A stretch of DNA of 10,013 bases, taken from contig JAAWEO010000059.1 in NCBI GenBank assembly GCA_022794295.1, forward strand, positions 1-10,013, read 5' to 3'. The notes under the pieces are model-generated. The model was not told where the DNA came from and ran no database searches. It saw nothing but the letters and a program-made list of their open reading frames with translations. Both the position numbers and the translations under genes were made by a program. Origin of the DNA: Angelakisella sp. GTDB taxonomy: Bacteria > Bacillota > Clostridia > Oscillospirales > Ruminococcaceae. Of the stretch, positions 1 through 6,536 are shown in pieces; position 1 is the stretch's first letter; each line of letters opens with the position of its first letter.

Positions 1-10
1 GCGTTCTTTG

Positions 11-213
11 GTTACTTTCTGTCGCAACAGAAAGTGACCCCCCGCCGGGGAGGCGAAACGAGGCAAATGGCCTTTAGAACGAGACAGGAATGCGAAGGGC
101 CAGACCATCGCGTGGCAGTCAAAGGAAACGGCGCTACCACAAACCAAAACACTGTACCTAGGACCGAGAGGCAGACACGTTCAAGAAGCGGCCCTGCGGG
201 CCTGTCTTGAAGG
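11..213 (+). repeat. Dispersed repeat, left copy (module A)
   Basis: Positions 32-213 match the reverse complement of 9831-10013 with roughly a dozen differences and one single-base indel by eye (about 94% identity). The copy opens with a hairpin: GTTACTTTCTGT (11-22), loop CGCA, ACAGAAAGTGAC (27-38), a 12-bp stem with one G-T pair. The matching hairpin in the right copy would lie just beyond the window. No open frame here has a plausible start with a ribosome binding site. Sequences like this are, from my recollection, common intergenic repeats in gut Clostridia; that link is not verified here. Confidence 0.85.
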
Positions 214-467
214 AAAGACAAGCAAAACCGAAAGCGCCAGGCGCTCCCCGCGGCTGGGTATCGGCCAGTCTCGTTCCGGCCGCGGCTTGTCACTTCGAGA
301 ATACAAGGATACGGGGGAGACGGTTCGTGCCTTTCACAGCGCCAGGTTTTTAGCCGCGGCCTTAGTCGAAAGATACTGCCTCTAGCCGGAGAGTTTCGCC
401 CGCTGCGGCGGTCGACCAGGCGCTGTCCGCCCTGGACCCGGACCGGACTGATGTCCGGTGACAGAAA
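214..467. other. Structured non-coding segment splitting the left repeat copy
   Basis: The right copy passes directly from module A to module B, but the left copy carries about 254 extra bases here. The short direct repeat AAGG occurs at both junctions (210-213 and 466-469). The segment contains perfect inverted repeats: GGCCGCGGCT (278-287) with AGCCGCGGCC (352-361), AGCGCC-A-GGCGCT near 232-244, CAGCGCC (338-344) with GGCGCTG (419-425), and a tight hairpin ACCGGAC-TGAT-GTCCGGT (442-459). A frame stays open from 211 to a TAG near 490 but lacks a usable start and reads as low-quality basic sequence, so I do not call a gene. It could be an inserted non-coding element or a structured RNA; I recognise no known RNA family. 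Confidence 0.5.
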
Positions 468-497
468 GGCTACCCGGTACTTGCCCTAGCGCCTGCT
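468..497 (+). repeat. Dispersed repeat, left copy (module B)
   Basis: About 30 bases here match the reverse complement of 9804-9832 with roughly five differences. In the right copy this module is directly joined to module A, whereas here it is separated by the segment at 214-467. It shows that the left copy is interrupted rather than simply truncated. Confidence 0.65.
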
Positions 498-535
498 CCC
501 AGCCCTGCACCGGCAGGTGCTAACCCGCACGCGCA

Positions 536-556
536 TATATTATTTTTCCCCGGAGG
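536..556 (+). promoter_or_regulatory. Possible -10 box and Shine-Dalgarno of the CinA/sortase ORF
   Basis: TATATT (536-541) in a short AT-rich patch resembles a -10 box, but I see no good -35 hexamer at 16-18 nt upstream. GGAGG (552-556) lies 12 nt before the ATG at 569 and only 3 nt before the in-frame TTG at 560. The ATG is therefore the better start, although the spacing is slightly long. The promoter part is weak. Confidence 0.35.
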
Positions 557-568
557 TTATTGTCCATT

Positions 569-3500
569 ATGAGAGCAGAAATCATCGGCGTCGGCAACCA
601 AACACGTTACCAAAATGCCTTCCTCTCCTCCCGGGAGTACCTCTCCCGAGAACTCGCTTCCCTGGGTATCACCCTGGGCAGTATCCGCTTGGTCCCCCCC
701 AGAACTGCCGAGGTCTTCGCCCAGCTCCTGGAAGGCTCCCGCCAGGGCGACCTGGTCCTGGTCCTTACCGCCCCGGAACCCGCCGCCGCCCAGGCCGTTA
801 CTGATGCCATCTGCGATGGCCTCCGCCTGGAACCCCGTACCGACGCCACCCTGGCCCGCCAGATCGCCCGCCGCGCCGCCCAGCAGGGCCGGGAGCTTAC
901 CCGCGCCGAGGCCGAGACCTTCTCCGCTGCACCCTCCGGCAGCCGCCGGATCCTGAACAGCACCGGCCTGGTCCAGGGCTGCGCCATCAGCGCCAAAAAA
1001 CAGCTGATGCTGGTCCTCCCCGCTGTCCCCGGCGAGCTTACCGCCTGCTTCTCCTCCTCGGTGCGCCAGCTGCTCTCCGGCCTGGGGGGCAGCACCTCCG
1101 CGCAGCGGACCCTTTGGGCGGTGGAGCTGGGGGAATCCCCCGTCCGCACCCTCCTGGGCTCCCTCCTTTATTCCCAGAACCCCCGGGTGGCCCTCCAGGG
1201 CCAGGGGGGCGAGTGCGAGATCCACATCACCGCCACCGGCCAGGGGGCCCAAGGTCTCTGTGACCAAATGGCCGATACCATTGCCGACCGCCTGGGCGCC
1301 CTGGTCACCAGCACCCAGGGGGAGCCCCTGAACCAGCAGGTGGGGCGGCTTCTCCACAAGCATGGCCTCACCGTCTCCGCAGCCGAAGCCGGCACCGGGG
1401 GACACCTTGCCGGGATGATAAAGTCCGGCAGCCCCCACGACAAGGTCCTGGCCGGGGGCATGACCCTGGCCTCTGACAAGGACAAGGCGGAGCGCCTGGG
1501 CGTCTCCCGGGAGCTTCTCACCGAGGCCGGAGGGGTCAGCCGCCGGGTCGCCGCCGCCATGGCCGCCGCCGTGCGGAAAAAGGGCCGCTCCAAGGTGGGC
1601 CTGGCTGTCACCTGCTGCACCGATCCCCGGGACCCCAAGGCCGGGGTCATCTATGCCGCTGTCACCGATGGCGTGGAGGTCTGGGCCAAAAAGCTCACCC
1701 TCCCCCCCAACTCCCCTGCCGAGGCGGTCAGCTCCGCCGCCTGCCTCCAGGCCATGAATATGCTCCGGCTCTACCTCCAGCGGTACCCCAAGGCCATGCC
1801 AGGGGGCACTCCCCTGGCCCAGGCGGTGCCGGGCAGCGTCACCCTGGCCGACCGGCTGATGGCCGCTGTTTCCGGTCTGGTTCCCAAGGGCAAGGCCGCC
1901 TCCCCCGGGGGCGGAGAACATACAAACCACCAAAGTGAGAAGGAATCAAAGGAAATGAATCTGCTCCAGAAGATCCGACATGGCAAGCTCTCCAAAAACG
2001 ACAGCATCCGTCTGGGGGTGCTGGGGCTTTCCCTTGTGGTGTTTATTGGGTGTATTGTCTACATCGGCAGCGTCTATGCCGAATCCCACAAGAACAAGGG
2101 CCTCATTCAGGACCAGCAGTCGGCCTACAGCAATTCCAACATCCGCCCGGAGGACGTGGACGGCTATCCCAGCGGCTACCTGGATAAGTTCGCCGCCCTT
2201 TACGCCCAGAACGACGACATCGCCGGGTGGATCAAAATCGATGGCACCGACTACCTGGATATGCCGGTGGTCCAGACCATCGACAACGATTTTTACGAGC
2301 GCCGGGACTTTACCCGGGCCAGCAACCAGCACGGCGTGGCCTTTGTGGACTACCGGGTGGCCCAGCGGGAGCCCAGCACCAACACCGTCATCTACGCCCA
2401 CAACATGAACGACGGCCAGATGTTTGGGGAGCTGCTGAAATATAAGTCCATCGAATACTACCGCCAGCACCCCCTGGTAAGCTACGACAGCGTCTACTAC
2501 GAGGGGATGTACAAGATCTTCGGTGTGGTGGTCTGCAAAAAGGACGACCCCGACTTCCTCTACCACAACTTTATCGACAAGGGCAGCGACGAGGAAATGG
2601 TGGAGTTTGTCAACAAGATCCGGGAGCGGTCCATCCTCAATACCAAGGTGGATGTGCGCACCGACGATCTGCTGCTGACCATGTCCACCTGCGACTACAC
2701 CTTTAAGGGAGAGGGCGGGGAGCGCATCGCCCGCTTTGTGGTCTTTGCCCGGAAGGTCCGGGACGGGGAAAGCACCGATGTGGACACCGCCGGGGCCACC
2801 ATCAACACCAACCCGGTGATGCCTGTCGAGTGGTACAACTACCTGAAGAAGGAGCAGGAGGCGGAGCTGAAGCGCCAGCAGGAGCAGGCCGCCCAGCAGG
2901 CCAACTCCAAGTGGCTCACCGAGCAGGAGATGAAGGAGCTTTCCGCCGAGGACCAGAAGGCCCTGGCCCAGCGCCGGGAGAACCTGGCCCAGCAGTACCT
3001 CACCTATGACGAGCGGGAGGACAGCGACCTCGACACCATTCTGGAGCTGATCGACCACCGTCGAGATCAGTTCGAGCTTTTCCTCACCGAGGAGGAGCAG
3101 GGCTACTCCCTGACCAAGCGCCTGAACCTTTCCCAGGAGCGCCGGGCCCAGGCCCGGGCCGCCGGCCTCAGCGACGAGGAAATCCGCAGGGCCGGCAGCT
3201 GGGAGGCCATCCAGAAGCTGATCAACAGCAAGGGGGATGCCGCCCTTGACGCGGTGATCCAGCTGTATCCCAACCTCCTGACCTCCGCCGACAAGGCGGT
3301 GGCGGGAACCGCCGCCGAGCTGGAAAAGCTGGCTGCCAGCCGCAAGCAGGAGGCAGAGCTTCTTGGCCTGCGCGTGGCGGACTATTCCTCCTGGGAGGAG
3401 CTTTCCGCCGCCATCAGCCAGAAGAAGGGCGCCAACGCCGTTCAAAAGGAGATGGATGACTACATCGCCCAGAACAAGGTCTTTCTGGAGGCCGCCGACA

Positions 3501-4237
3501 AAAACGGGGCCAACAGCGTGGACGATCTTAAAGCCCTGGCGGCCCAGCGGAAAAAGCAGGCGGAGGATCTTGGCATCCGGCCCAGCGATTTCTCCAGCTG
3601 GAGCGACCTGAAGGCGGAGATCGACAAGAAGAACAACGCCGCCGCCACCGAGCAGGCCCGGCAGCAGTTCCTCAACAACCCCGACAACAAGAAATGGATC
3701 AGCGACAGCTCCAAATCCCTGGAGGAGCTCCAGACCCAGGTCAATGCCAACAAGAACGCCTACAACAACGCCATGAACGCCCTCCAGACCCAGGCAGCCA
3801 AGGACCAGCTGGCCGCCGCCATGAACAGCGCCGGGAGCTGGAGCGATATCCAGAATGCCATTAACACTGTCAAGGACGCGGTGGCGCCGCCCTCTACCAG
3901 CCCCGCCCCGCCACCCACCACCTCCAGCGATCCCGGGACCTCTGTTGAGCCGCCTCCGCCGGAGTCCAGCACAGAGCCTCCGCCGCCGGAAAGCACCACC
4001 CCGCCGGAGAGCCCTTCCCAGACCGAGCCTCCTGCCCCGCCGGAGAGCCCCTCGGAGCCGGTAGGCCCGGTGGAGCCGGAAACGCCCCCGGAGCAGGAGA
4101 CCCCGCCCCCGGAGGAAAGCTCCAGCGCCACCAGCGAGGAACCGCCGCCGGACGCCAGCAATGAGACCCCTCCCAGCCAGGAGGATCCGGCCGGTGATGA
4201 CCAGGGCAGCAGCGACGCCCCGGCAGCAGAATCATAA
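569..4237 (+). CDS. CinA-like pseudoenzyme fused to class B sortase with extended C-terminal tail
   Basis: This is one open frame of 1222 residues from the ATG at 569, which gives the typical CinA opening MRAEII. Residues 1-170 follow the CinA MoaB/MogA-like domain, about 180-260 the middle domain, and about 260-405 the C-terminal NMN-deamidase (PncC) domain. Family catalytic signatures are lost: the usual VGTELL reads VGNQTR, ESCTGG reads EAGTGG (residues 273-278), and the VTGIAGP stretch reads VTCCTDP. After a polar linker comes an internal Met (residue 463), a basic segment and one membrane helix (about 482-504). The class B sortase domain follows, with His611 (IYAHNM), Cys708 (STCDY) and Arg722 (ARFVV) as the expected triad. 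The topology fits cytoplasmic CinA and external sortase. Then come helical repeats and a Pro/Glu/Ser-rich tail. No LPXTG motif is seen. A terminator follows. It could be two genes made from one mRNA; see the internal start at 1955. Confidence 0.9.
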   Translation: MRAEIIGVGNQTRYQNAFLSSREYLSRELASLGITLGSIRLVPPRTAEVFAQLLEGSRQGDLVLVLTAPEPAAAQAVTDAICDGLRLEPRTDATLARQIARRAAQQGRELTRAEAETFSAAPSGSRRILNSTGLVQGCAISAKKQLMLVLPAVPGELTACFSSSVRQLLSGLGGSTSAQRTLWAVELGESPVRTLLGSLLYSQNPRVALQGQGGECEIHITATGQGAQGLCDQMADTIADRLGALVTSTQGEPLNQQVGRLLHKHGLTVSAAEAGTGGHLAGMIKSGSPHDKVLAGGMTLASDKDKAERLGVSRELLTEAGGVSRRVAAAMAAAVRKKGRSKVGLAVTCCTDPRDPKAGVIYAAVTDGVEVWAKKLTLPPNSPAEAVSSAACLQAMNMLRLYLQRYPKAMPGGTPLAQAVPGSVTLADRLMAAVSGLVPKGKAASPGGGEHTNHQSEKESKEMNLLQKIRHGKLSKNDSIRLGVLGLSLVVFIGCIVYIGSVYAESHKNKGLIQDQQSAYSNSNIRPEDVDGYPSGYLDKFAALYAQNDDIAGWIKIDGTDYLDMPVVQTIDNDFYERRDFTRASNQHGVAFVDYRVAQREPSTNTVIYAHNMNDGQMFGELLKYKSIEYYRQHPLVSYDSVYYEGMYKIFGVVVCKKDDPDFLYHNFIDKGSDEEMVEFVNKIRERSILNTKVDVRTDDLLLTMSTCDYTFKGEGGERIARFVVFARKVRDGESTDVDTAGATINTNPVMPVEWYNYLKKEQEAELKRQQEQAAQQANSKWLTEQEMKELSAEDQKALAQRRENLAQQYLTYDEREDSDLDTILELIDHRRDQFELFLTEEEQGYSLTKRLNLSQERRAQARAAGLSDEEIRRAGSWEAIQKLINSKGDAALDAVIQLYPNLLTSADKAVAGTAAELEKLAASRKQEAELLGLRVADYSSWEELSAAISQKKGANAVQKEMDDYIAQNKVFLEAADKNGANSVDDLKALAAQRKKQAEDLGIRPSDFSSWSDLKAEIDKKNNAAATEQARQQFLNNPDNKKWISDSSKSLEELQTQVNANKNAYNNAMNALQTQAAKDQLAAAMNSAGSWSDIQNAINTVKDAVAPPSTSPAPPPTTSSDPGTSVEPPPPESSTEPPPPESTTPPESPSQTEPPAPPESPSEPVGPVEPETPPEQETPPPEESSSATSEEPPPDASNETPPSQEDPAGDDQGSSDAPAAES
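1937..1957 (+). promoter_or_regulatory. Internal Shine-Dalgarno and ATG for a stand-alone sortase
   Basis: GAGAAGGA (1937-1944) sits 10 nt before the ATG at 1955, within an AT-rich dip (about 1919-1960) between GC-rich flanks, as an old intergenic gap would look. Starting here gives a normal sortase N-terminus: a short basic cytoplasmic segment, then a membrane helix at residues 20-42. In that numbering the protein has 760 residues, with His149, Cys246 and Arg260 as the triad. The in-frame CAA at 1931-1933 is one transition from TAA, which would end the CinA-like part at residue 454. Confidence 0.6.
3122..3877 (+). repeat. Degenerate helical repeats in the sortase C-terminal extension (coding)
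   Basis: Four copies of a roughly 38-residue unit lie downstream of the sortase domain: 3122-3235, 3317-3430, 3524-3637 and a partial copy at 3803-3877. The shared core is a charged helix, a short loop with S/G-S-W, then an amphipathic helix (for example AGSWEAIQKLI, YSSWEELSAAI, FSSWSDLKAEI, AGSWSDIQNAI). The second and third copies are the most alike. Units start 65-93 residues apart, so the true period is probably a longer unit of about 65-70 residues. I do not recognise the domain; a wall-facing stalk or interaction module is an inference. Confidence 0.75.
3884..4234 (+). other. Proline/glutamate/serine-rich C-terminal tail (coding)
   Basis: The last 117 residues are low-complexity, with motifs such as EPPPPESSTEPPPPES and repeated TPPES/APPES units, and they are acidic. 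Such tails typically span or associate with peptidoglycan in Gram-positive surface proteins. There is no terminal hydrophobic helix or sorting motif, so the protein is held by its N-terminal membrane helix only. Confidence 0.8.
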
Positions 4238-4250
4238 AAGCTTCATAAGC

Positions 4251-4288
4251 AACGGGAGGCCCCGGTAACACCATGGGCCTCCCGTTTT
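4251..4288 (+). terminator. Rho-independent terminator after the CinA/sortase ORF
   Basis: CGGGAGGCCC (4253-4262) pairs perfectly with GGGCCTCCCG (4275-4284) around a 12-nt loop and is followed by TTTT. Flanking AA/TT extends the stem. It lies 16 nt after the stop codon. Confidence 0.92.
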
Positions 4289-4318
4289 ATTACAACTAAA
4301 AACAAAGGAGAATCTGCC

Positions 4319-4807
4319 ATGTTTCGTGAAATGCGCCGCAAAAAACAGCTCCTCCCGGAGGAGGAGGCCATCGCCATCCTAAAGGAGGGGACCTTCGGGG
4401 TGCTGGCCCTTTCGGGGGACGATGGATACCCCTACGCCGTTCCCATCAGCTATGTTTATGAGGGGGGGAAGCTCTGGTTCCACTGCGCCAAAAGCGGCCA
4501 CAAGCTGGACGCCATCCGCCGGGAGCCCAAGGCCTCCTTCTGTGTCACCGCCCAGGACAAGGTGGTGCCGGAGGAATATACCACCTATTTTAGGAGCGTC
4601 ATCGCCTTCGGGACCATTCGGGTGCTGGAGGGGGAAGAAATGCGTCCGGCCATTGAACGGCTGGCCCTGAAGTACTCCCCCCTGGAAAGCGAAGAAAGCC
4701 GCCGGGAGGAGATCGAAAAGACCTGGAAGGCCCTGTGTATTCTGGAGCTTGAGGTGGAGCACCTTACCGGAAAGGAAGCCATCGAGCTGACAAGACAGCG
4801 GGGTTAG
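4319..4807 (+). CDS. Pyridoxamine 5'-phosphate oxidase-fold flavoprotein, NimA-like
   Basis: The product is 162 residues, the usual size for single-domain split-barrel flavoproteins of the NimA (5-nitroimidazole reductase)-like branch. Residues 24-64 carry the family's signature: GTFGVLA, a DGYPYAVPISYVY strand pair, then WFHCAKSGHKLDAIRR, which forms much of the FMN site. PKASFCVT (70-77) and the SVIAFGTIRVLEG strand (93-105) continue the barrel. It is expected to be a soluble cytoplasmic FMN protein; the physiological substrate is unknown, and drug reduction cannot be claimed from sequence alone. AAGGAG (4305-4310) lies 8 nt before the ATG. No convincing promoter is seen in the short gap after the upstream terminator, so read-through may contribute. 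The gene stands alone, and its link with the sortase is not evident. Confidence 0.88.
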   Translation: MFREMRRKKQLLPEEEAIAILKEGTFGVLALSGDDGYPYAVPISYVYEGGKLWFHCAKSGHKLDAIRREPKASFCVTAQDKVVPEEYTTYFRSVIAFGTIRVLEGEEMRPAIERLALKYSPLESEESRREEIEKTWKALCILELEVEHLTGKEAIELTRQRG

Positions 4808-4831
4808 GGGGTGGTAATTTTTCCAGAGATG

Positions 4832-4840
4832 TGCTATAAT
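4832..4840 (+). promoter_or_regulatory. Extended -10 promoter for the PTS permease gene
   Basis: TGC followed by TATAAT (4835-4840) is a perfect extended -10 element. The -35 region is poor (TGGTAA at 4812-4817 with 17-nt spacing), which is usual for extended -10 promoters. Transcription would start near 4847, giving a leader of about 150 nt. Confidence 0.75.
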
Positions 4841-4846
4841 GTGTAG

Positions 4847-4999
4847 AACACGGTCCCTTTGGCGGGCCTCTGCCGCAAGAACCTGTTTTGTATCTTGTTG
4901 TGCGCCAGGCTTTCCACAATTTTTGCGGCAGCTTGGGCAATAACGGGAAACAGATTCTGAGACATACCGGGGCAAGCCCCCGGCCAGGAGGTATTTGTA
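4847..4999 (+). promoter_or_regulatory. Structured 5' leader of the PTS EIIC gene
   Basis: The leader holds an inverted repeat, CTGCCGCAA (4870-4878) with TTGCGGCAG (4923-4931), extendable by one G-U and one A-U pair around a loop of about 42 nt. A second hairpin, CCGGGGC-AA-GCCCCCGG (4967-4983, one bulged C), ends 2 nt before the Shine-Dalgarno AGGAGGT (4986-4992). No U-run follows either stem, so translational rather than terminator-type control would be the guess. I match it to no known riboswitch class or RNA antiterminator. Confidence 0.45.
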
Positions 5000-6466
5000 T
5001 TGAATTGGTTTTTGCACATCTTTGAAATATTTACCCGCATGGGCTGGCTGATTATGACCCCTACCCTTCTTACCCTTTGCGGAAAAGCCCTGGGGCTCAC
5101 CTTCGGCGAAGCCTTTCGCTCCGGGGTGCGCACCACCGGGGCCATCTTCGGCCTGAACCTGATGGTGAACAGCCTGGGCAGTGGCCTCAGCCTGGTGATC
5201 GCGGACATCGCCCTGAACCACCAGCTGGCCCTGGAGATCACCGACGCCGGGTGGGGCGCCGCCTCGGCCATCGCCTCCGCCTCCCTGATCAGCGCCTGGA
5301 TCATCCCCCTTTACCTGGTGGTAAACTGGGTCATGCTTCTTTCCCGGTGCACCCGCACCCTGAACCTGGACCTGTGGAACCTGTGGCATGTGGCCTTTTT
5401 AGGCGCCATGGTGGAGCGCCTTACCGACAGCCTGGCCTATGGCATGGTCACCGCCGCCGCCATGTCCGTACTGCTGCTGGTCTTTTCGGACCGGTGCGGA
5501 TGGCGGATGGCCCGGTACTGCCAGGTCCCCGGGGCCTCGGTGGCCAACGGCTACGCCACCGCCGCCGTTCCCTTCGGCCTGCTGGCGGAGCACCTGTTCA
5601 ACCTTATCCCCGGACGGCCCCGCCTGGTGCTGGACCGCAGCACAGAGCCCCGGGCGGCCCTGGCCTCCCCGGTGGCCTGGAGCTTTTTCCTGGGTATCCT
5701 ACTGGCCCTTTTGGCGGGGCGGGACAGCTACGGCATCCTTCAGCTGGCTATGACCTTTGGGGCTCTGGCCTTTCTGGCCCCCTATTTGGGACAGGCTCTC
5801 TCTGGGGCCATCGCCCCTATTTCGGAGGGGGTTGTCACCTTCTCCCGGGAAAAGCTGGGCATCAAGGGGAACCTTTACCTGGGCCTGACCCCCACCGCCG
5901 CCCTGGGGAACGGCACGGTAGTGGTGGTCACCCTTATGGTGGCCCCCATCATTACCTTTTTGGCCGGCAGCATCCCCGGAAACCGCTTTTTGGTCCAGGG
6001 GGATATTGTAATGCTCCCCTACATTATGGCGGTGATCGTTATCGTCTGCCGCGGGGACCTGGTCCGGAGCCTTTTGGCCGGGGTGCTGGCCTCTGCCTCC
6101 ATGTTATGGTGTGCCTCCTCCCTGGCGGAGCTGTTTACCCTGGGGGCGGTGACCGCCAATGCCCAGGCCTATGAGCAGCTGGGCACCATTTCCAACTTCA
6201 GCGACGGGGGGAATTTCCTCTGCTGGCTGTCGGTCCAGGCGGGCAGCTACGGCTTTGCCGGAATGGCGCTGATGGTGGTGATCGCGGTCACCCTGGCGGT
6301 GTGGAACCGCAACCGCATCGTTTCCGGCGCCGATGTGGCCGCCATGCGCCCCCGCCGGGTCCGGCGGACCCCGGAGCTCCCGGCCACCCAGGAGGCCCCC
6401 GAAACGGAGGGGGACCCCCCTGCCCTGGAAGCCGCAAAACCAGAGGCACCGCCACAGGCGGAATAA
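5000..6466 (+). CDS. PTS galactitol-type EIIC permease (GatC-like), orphan
   Basis: This 488-residue polytopic membrane protein follows the GatC-type EIIC family over its length. LLSRCTRTLNLDLWNLWH (113-130) mirrors the family's LLTRMTR...DIWNIWH segment, GWGAASA (84-90) the family's GWPGSSP site, and GLTPTAALGN (295-304) plus SIPGNRFLVQGD (324-335) the conserved GLDPALLLGH and PGNQVLPFGD regions. It would move a sugar alcohol or sugar across the membrane with phosphorylation by EIIB, but no EIIA or EIIB gene lies nearby, so partners must be encoded elsewhere or phosphorylation is absent. The TTG start is set by AGGAGGT 7 nt upstream. A soluble tail of about 45 residues rich in Pro/Glu follows the last helix, longer than I expect for the family. 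The gene is preceded by its own promoter and leader and followed by a bidirectional terminator, so it is monocistronic. Confidence 0.88.
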   Translation: MNWFLHIFEIFTRMGWLIMTPTLLTLCGKALGLTFGEAFRSGVRTTGAIFGLNLMVNSLGSGLSLVIADIALNHQLALEITDAGWGAASAIASASLISAWIIPLYLVVNWVMLLSRCTRTLNLDLWNLWHVAFLGAMVERLTDSLAYGMVTAAAMSVLLLVFSDRCGWRMARYCQVPGASVANGYATAAVPFGLLAEHLFNLIPGRPRLVLDRSTEPRAALASPVAWSFFLGILLALLAGRDSYGILQLAMTFGALAFLAPYLGQALSGAIAPISEGVVTFSREKLGIKGNLYLGLTPTAALGNGTVVVVTLMVAPIITFLAGSIPGNRFLVQGDIVMLPYIMAVIVIVCRGDLVRSLLAGVLASASMLWCASSLAELFTLGAVTANAQAYEQLGTISNFSDGGNFLCWLSVQAGSYGFAGMALMVVIAVTLAVWNRNRIVSGADVAAMRPRRVRRTPELPATQEAPETEGDPPALEAAKPEAPPQAE

Positions 6467-6474
6467 AGAAAACG

Positions 6475-6517
6475 CGGGCCCGGCGCTCTCCCCTGAAAAG
6501 GGGGACCGCCGGGCCCG
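6475..6517. terminator. Bidirectional terminator between convergent genes
   Basis: CGGGCCCGGCG (6475-6485) pairs perfectly with CGCCGGGCCCG (6507-6517), with a second inner stem of CCCC/GGGG. On the plus strand TTTC follows; on the minus strand CGTTTTCTTT follows, so the structure can end both the permease transcript and the opposing operon. Confidence 0.88.
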
Positions 6518-6536
6518 TTTCGATGGAGGGAAAGAA

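Noticed and set aside
12..293. 93-codon minus-strand frame in the left repeat
   Set aside because: It lies in non-coding repeat DNA and crosses the A/insert junction. The right copy's frame is not conserved as protein.
214..467. RNase P RNA, tmRNA, 6S RNA or rRNA spacer
   Set aside because: None of the conserved core sequences I know from these RNAs appear on either strand.
557..1933. Open minus-strand frame of 458 codons opposite the CinA-like gene
   Set aside because: Glycine-rich shadow of a GC-rich coding strand with no ribosome binding site; the plus strand shows clear CinA homology.
1946..3445. Open minus-strand frame of 499 codons opposite the sortase part
   Set aside because: Leu/Gly/Val-rich antisense shadow; the plus strand carries the sortase triad and repeats.
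3884..4234. C-terminal cell-wall sorting signal on the sortase fusion
   Set aside because: No LPXTG-like motif followed by a hydrophobic helix and basic tail; the protein simply ends in an acidic low-complexity tail.
4847..4999. Known riboswitch or T-box upstream of the PTS gene
   Set aside because: No conserved core of the TPP, SAM, cobalamin, preQ1 or T-box type could be found, and no terminator/antiterminator pair is evident.
4379..5389. Open minus-strand frame of 336 codons across the NimA-like gene and the PTS leader
   Set aside because: Antisense to two recognisable genes and an obvious promoter/leader; no start signal.
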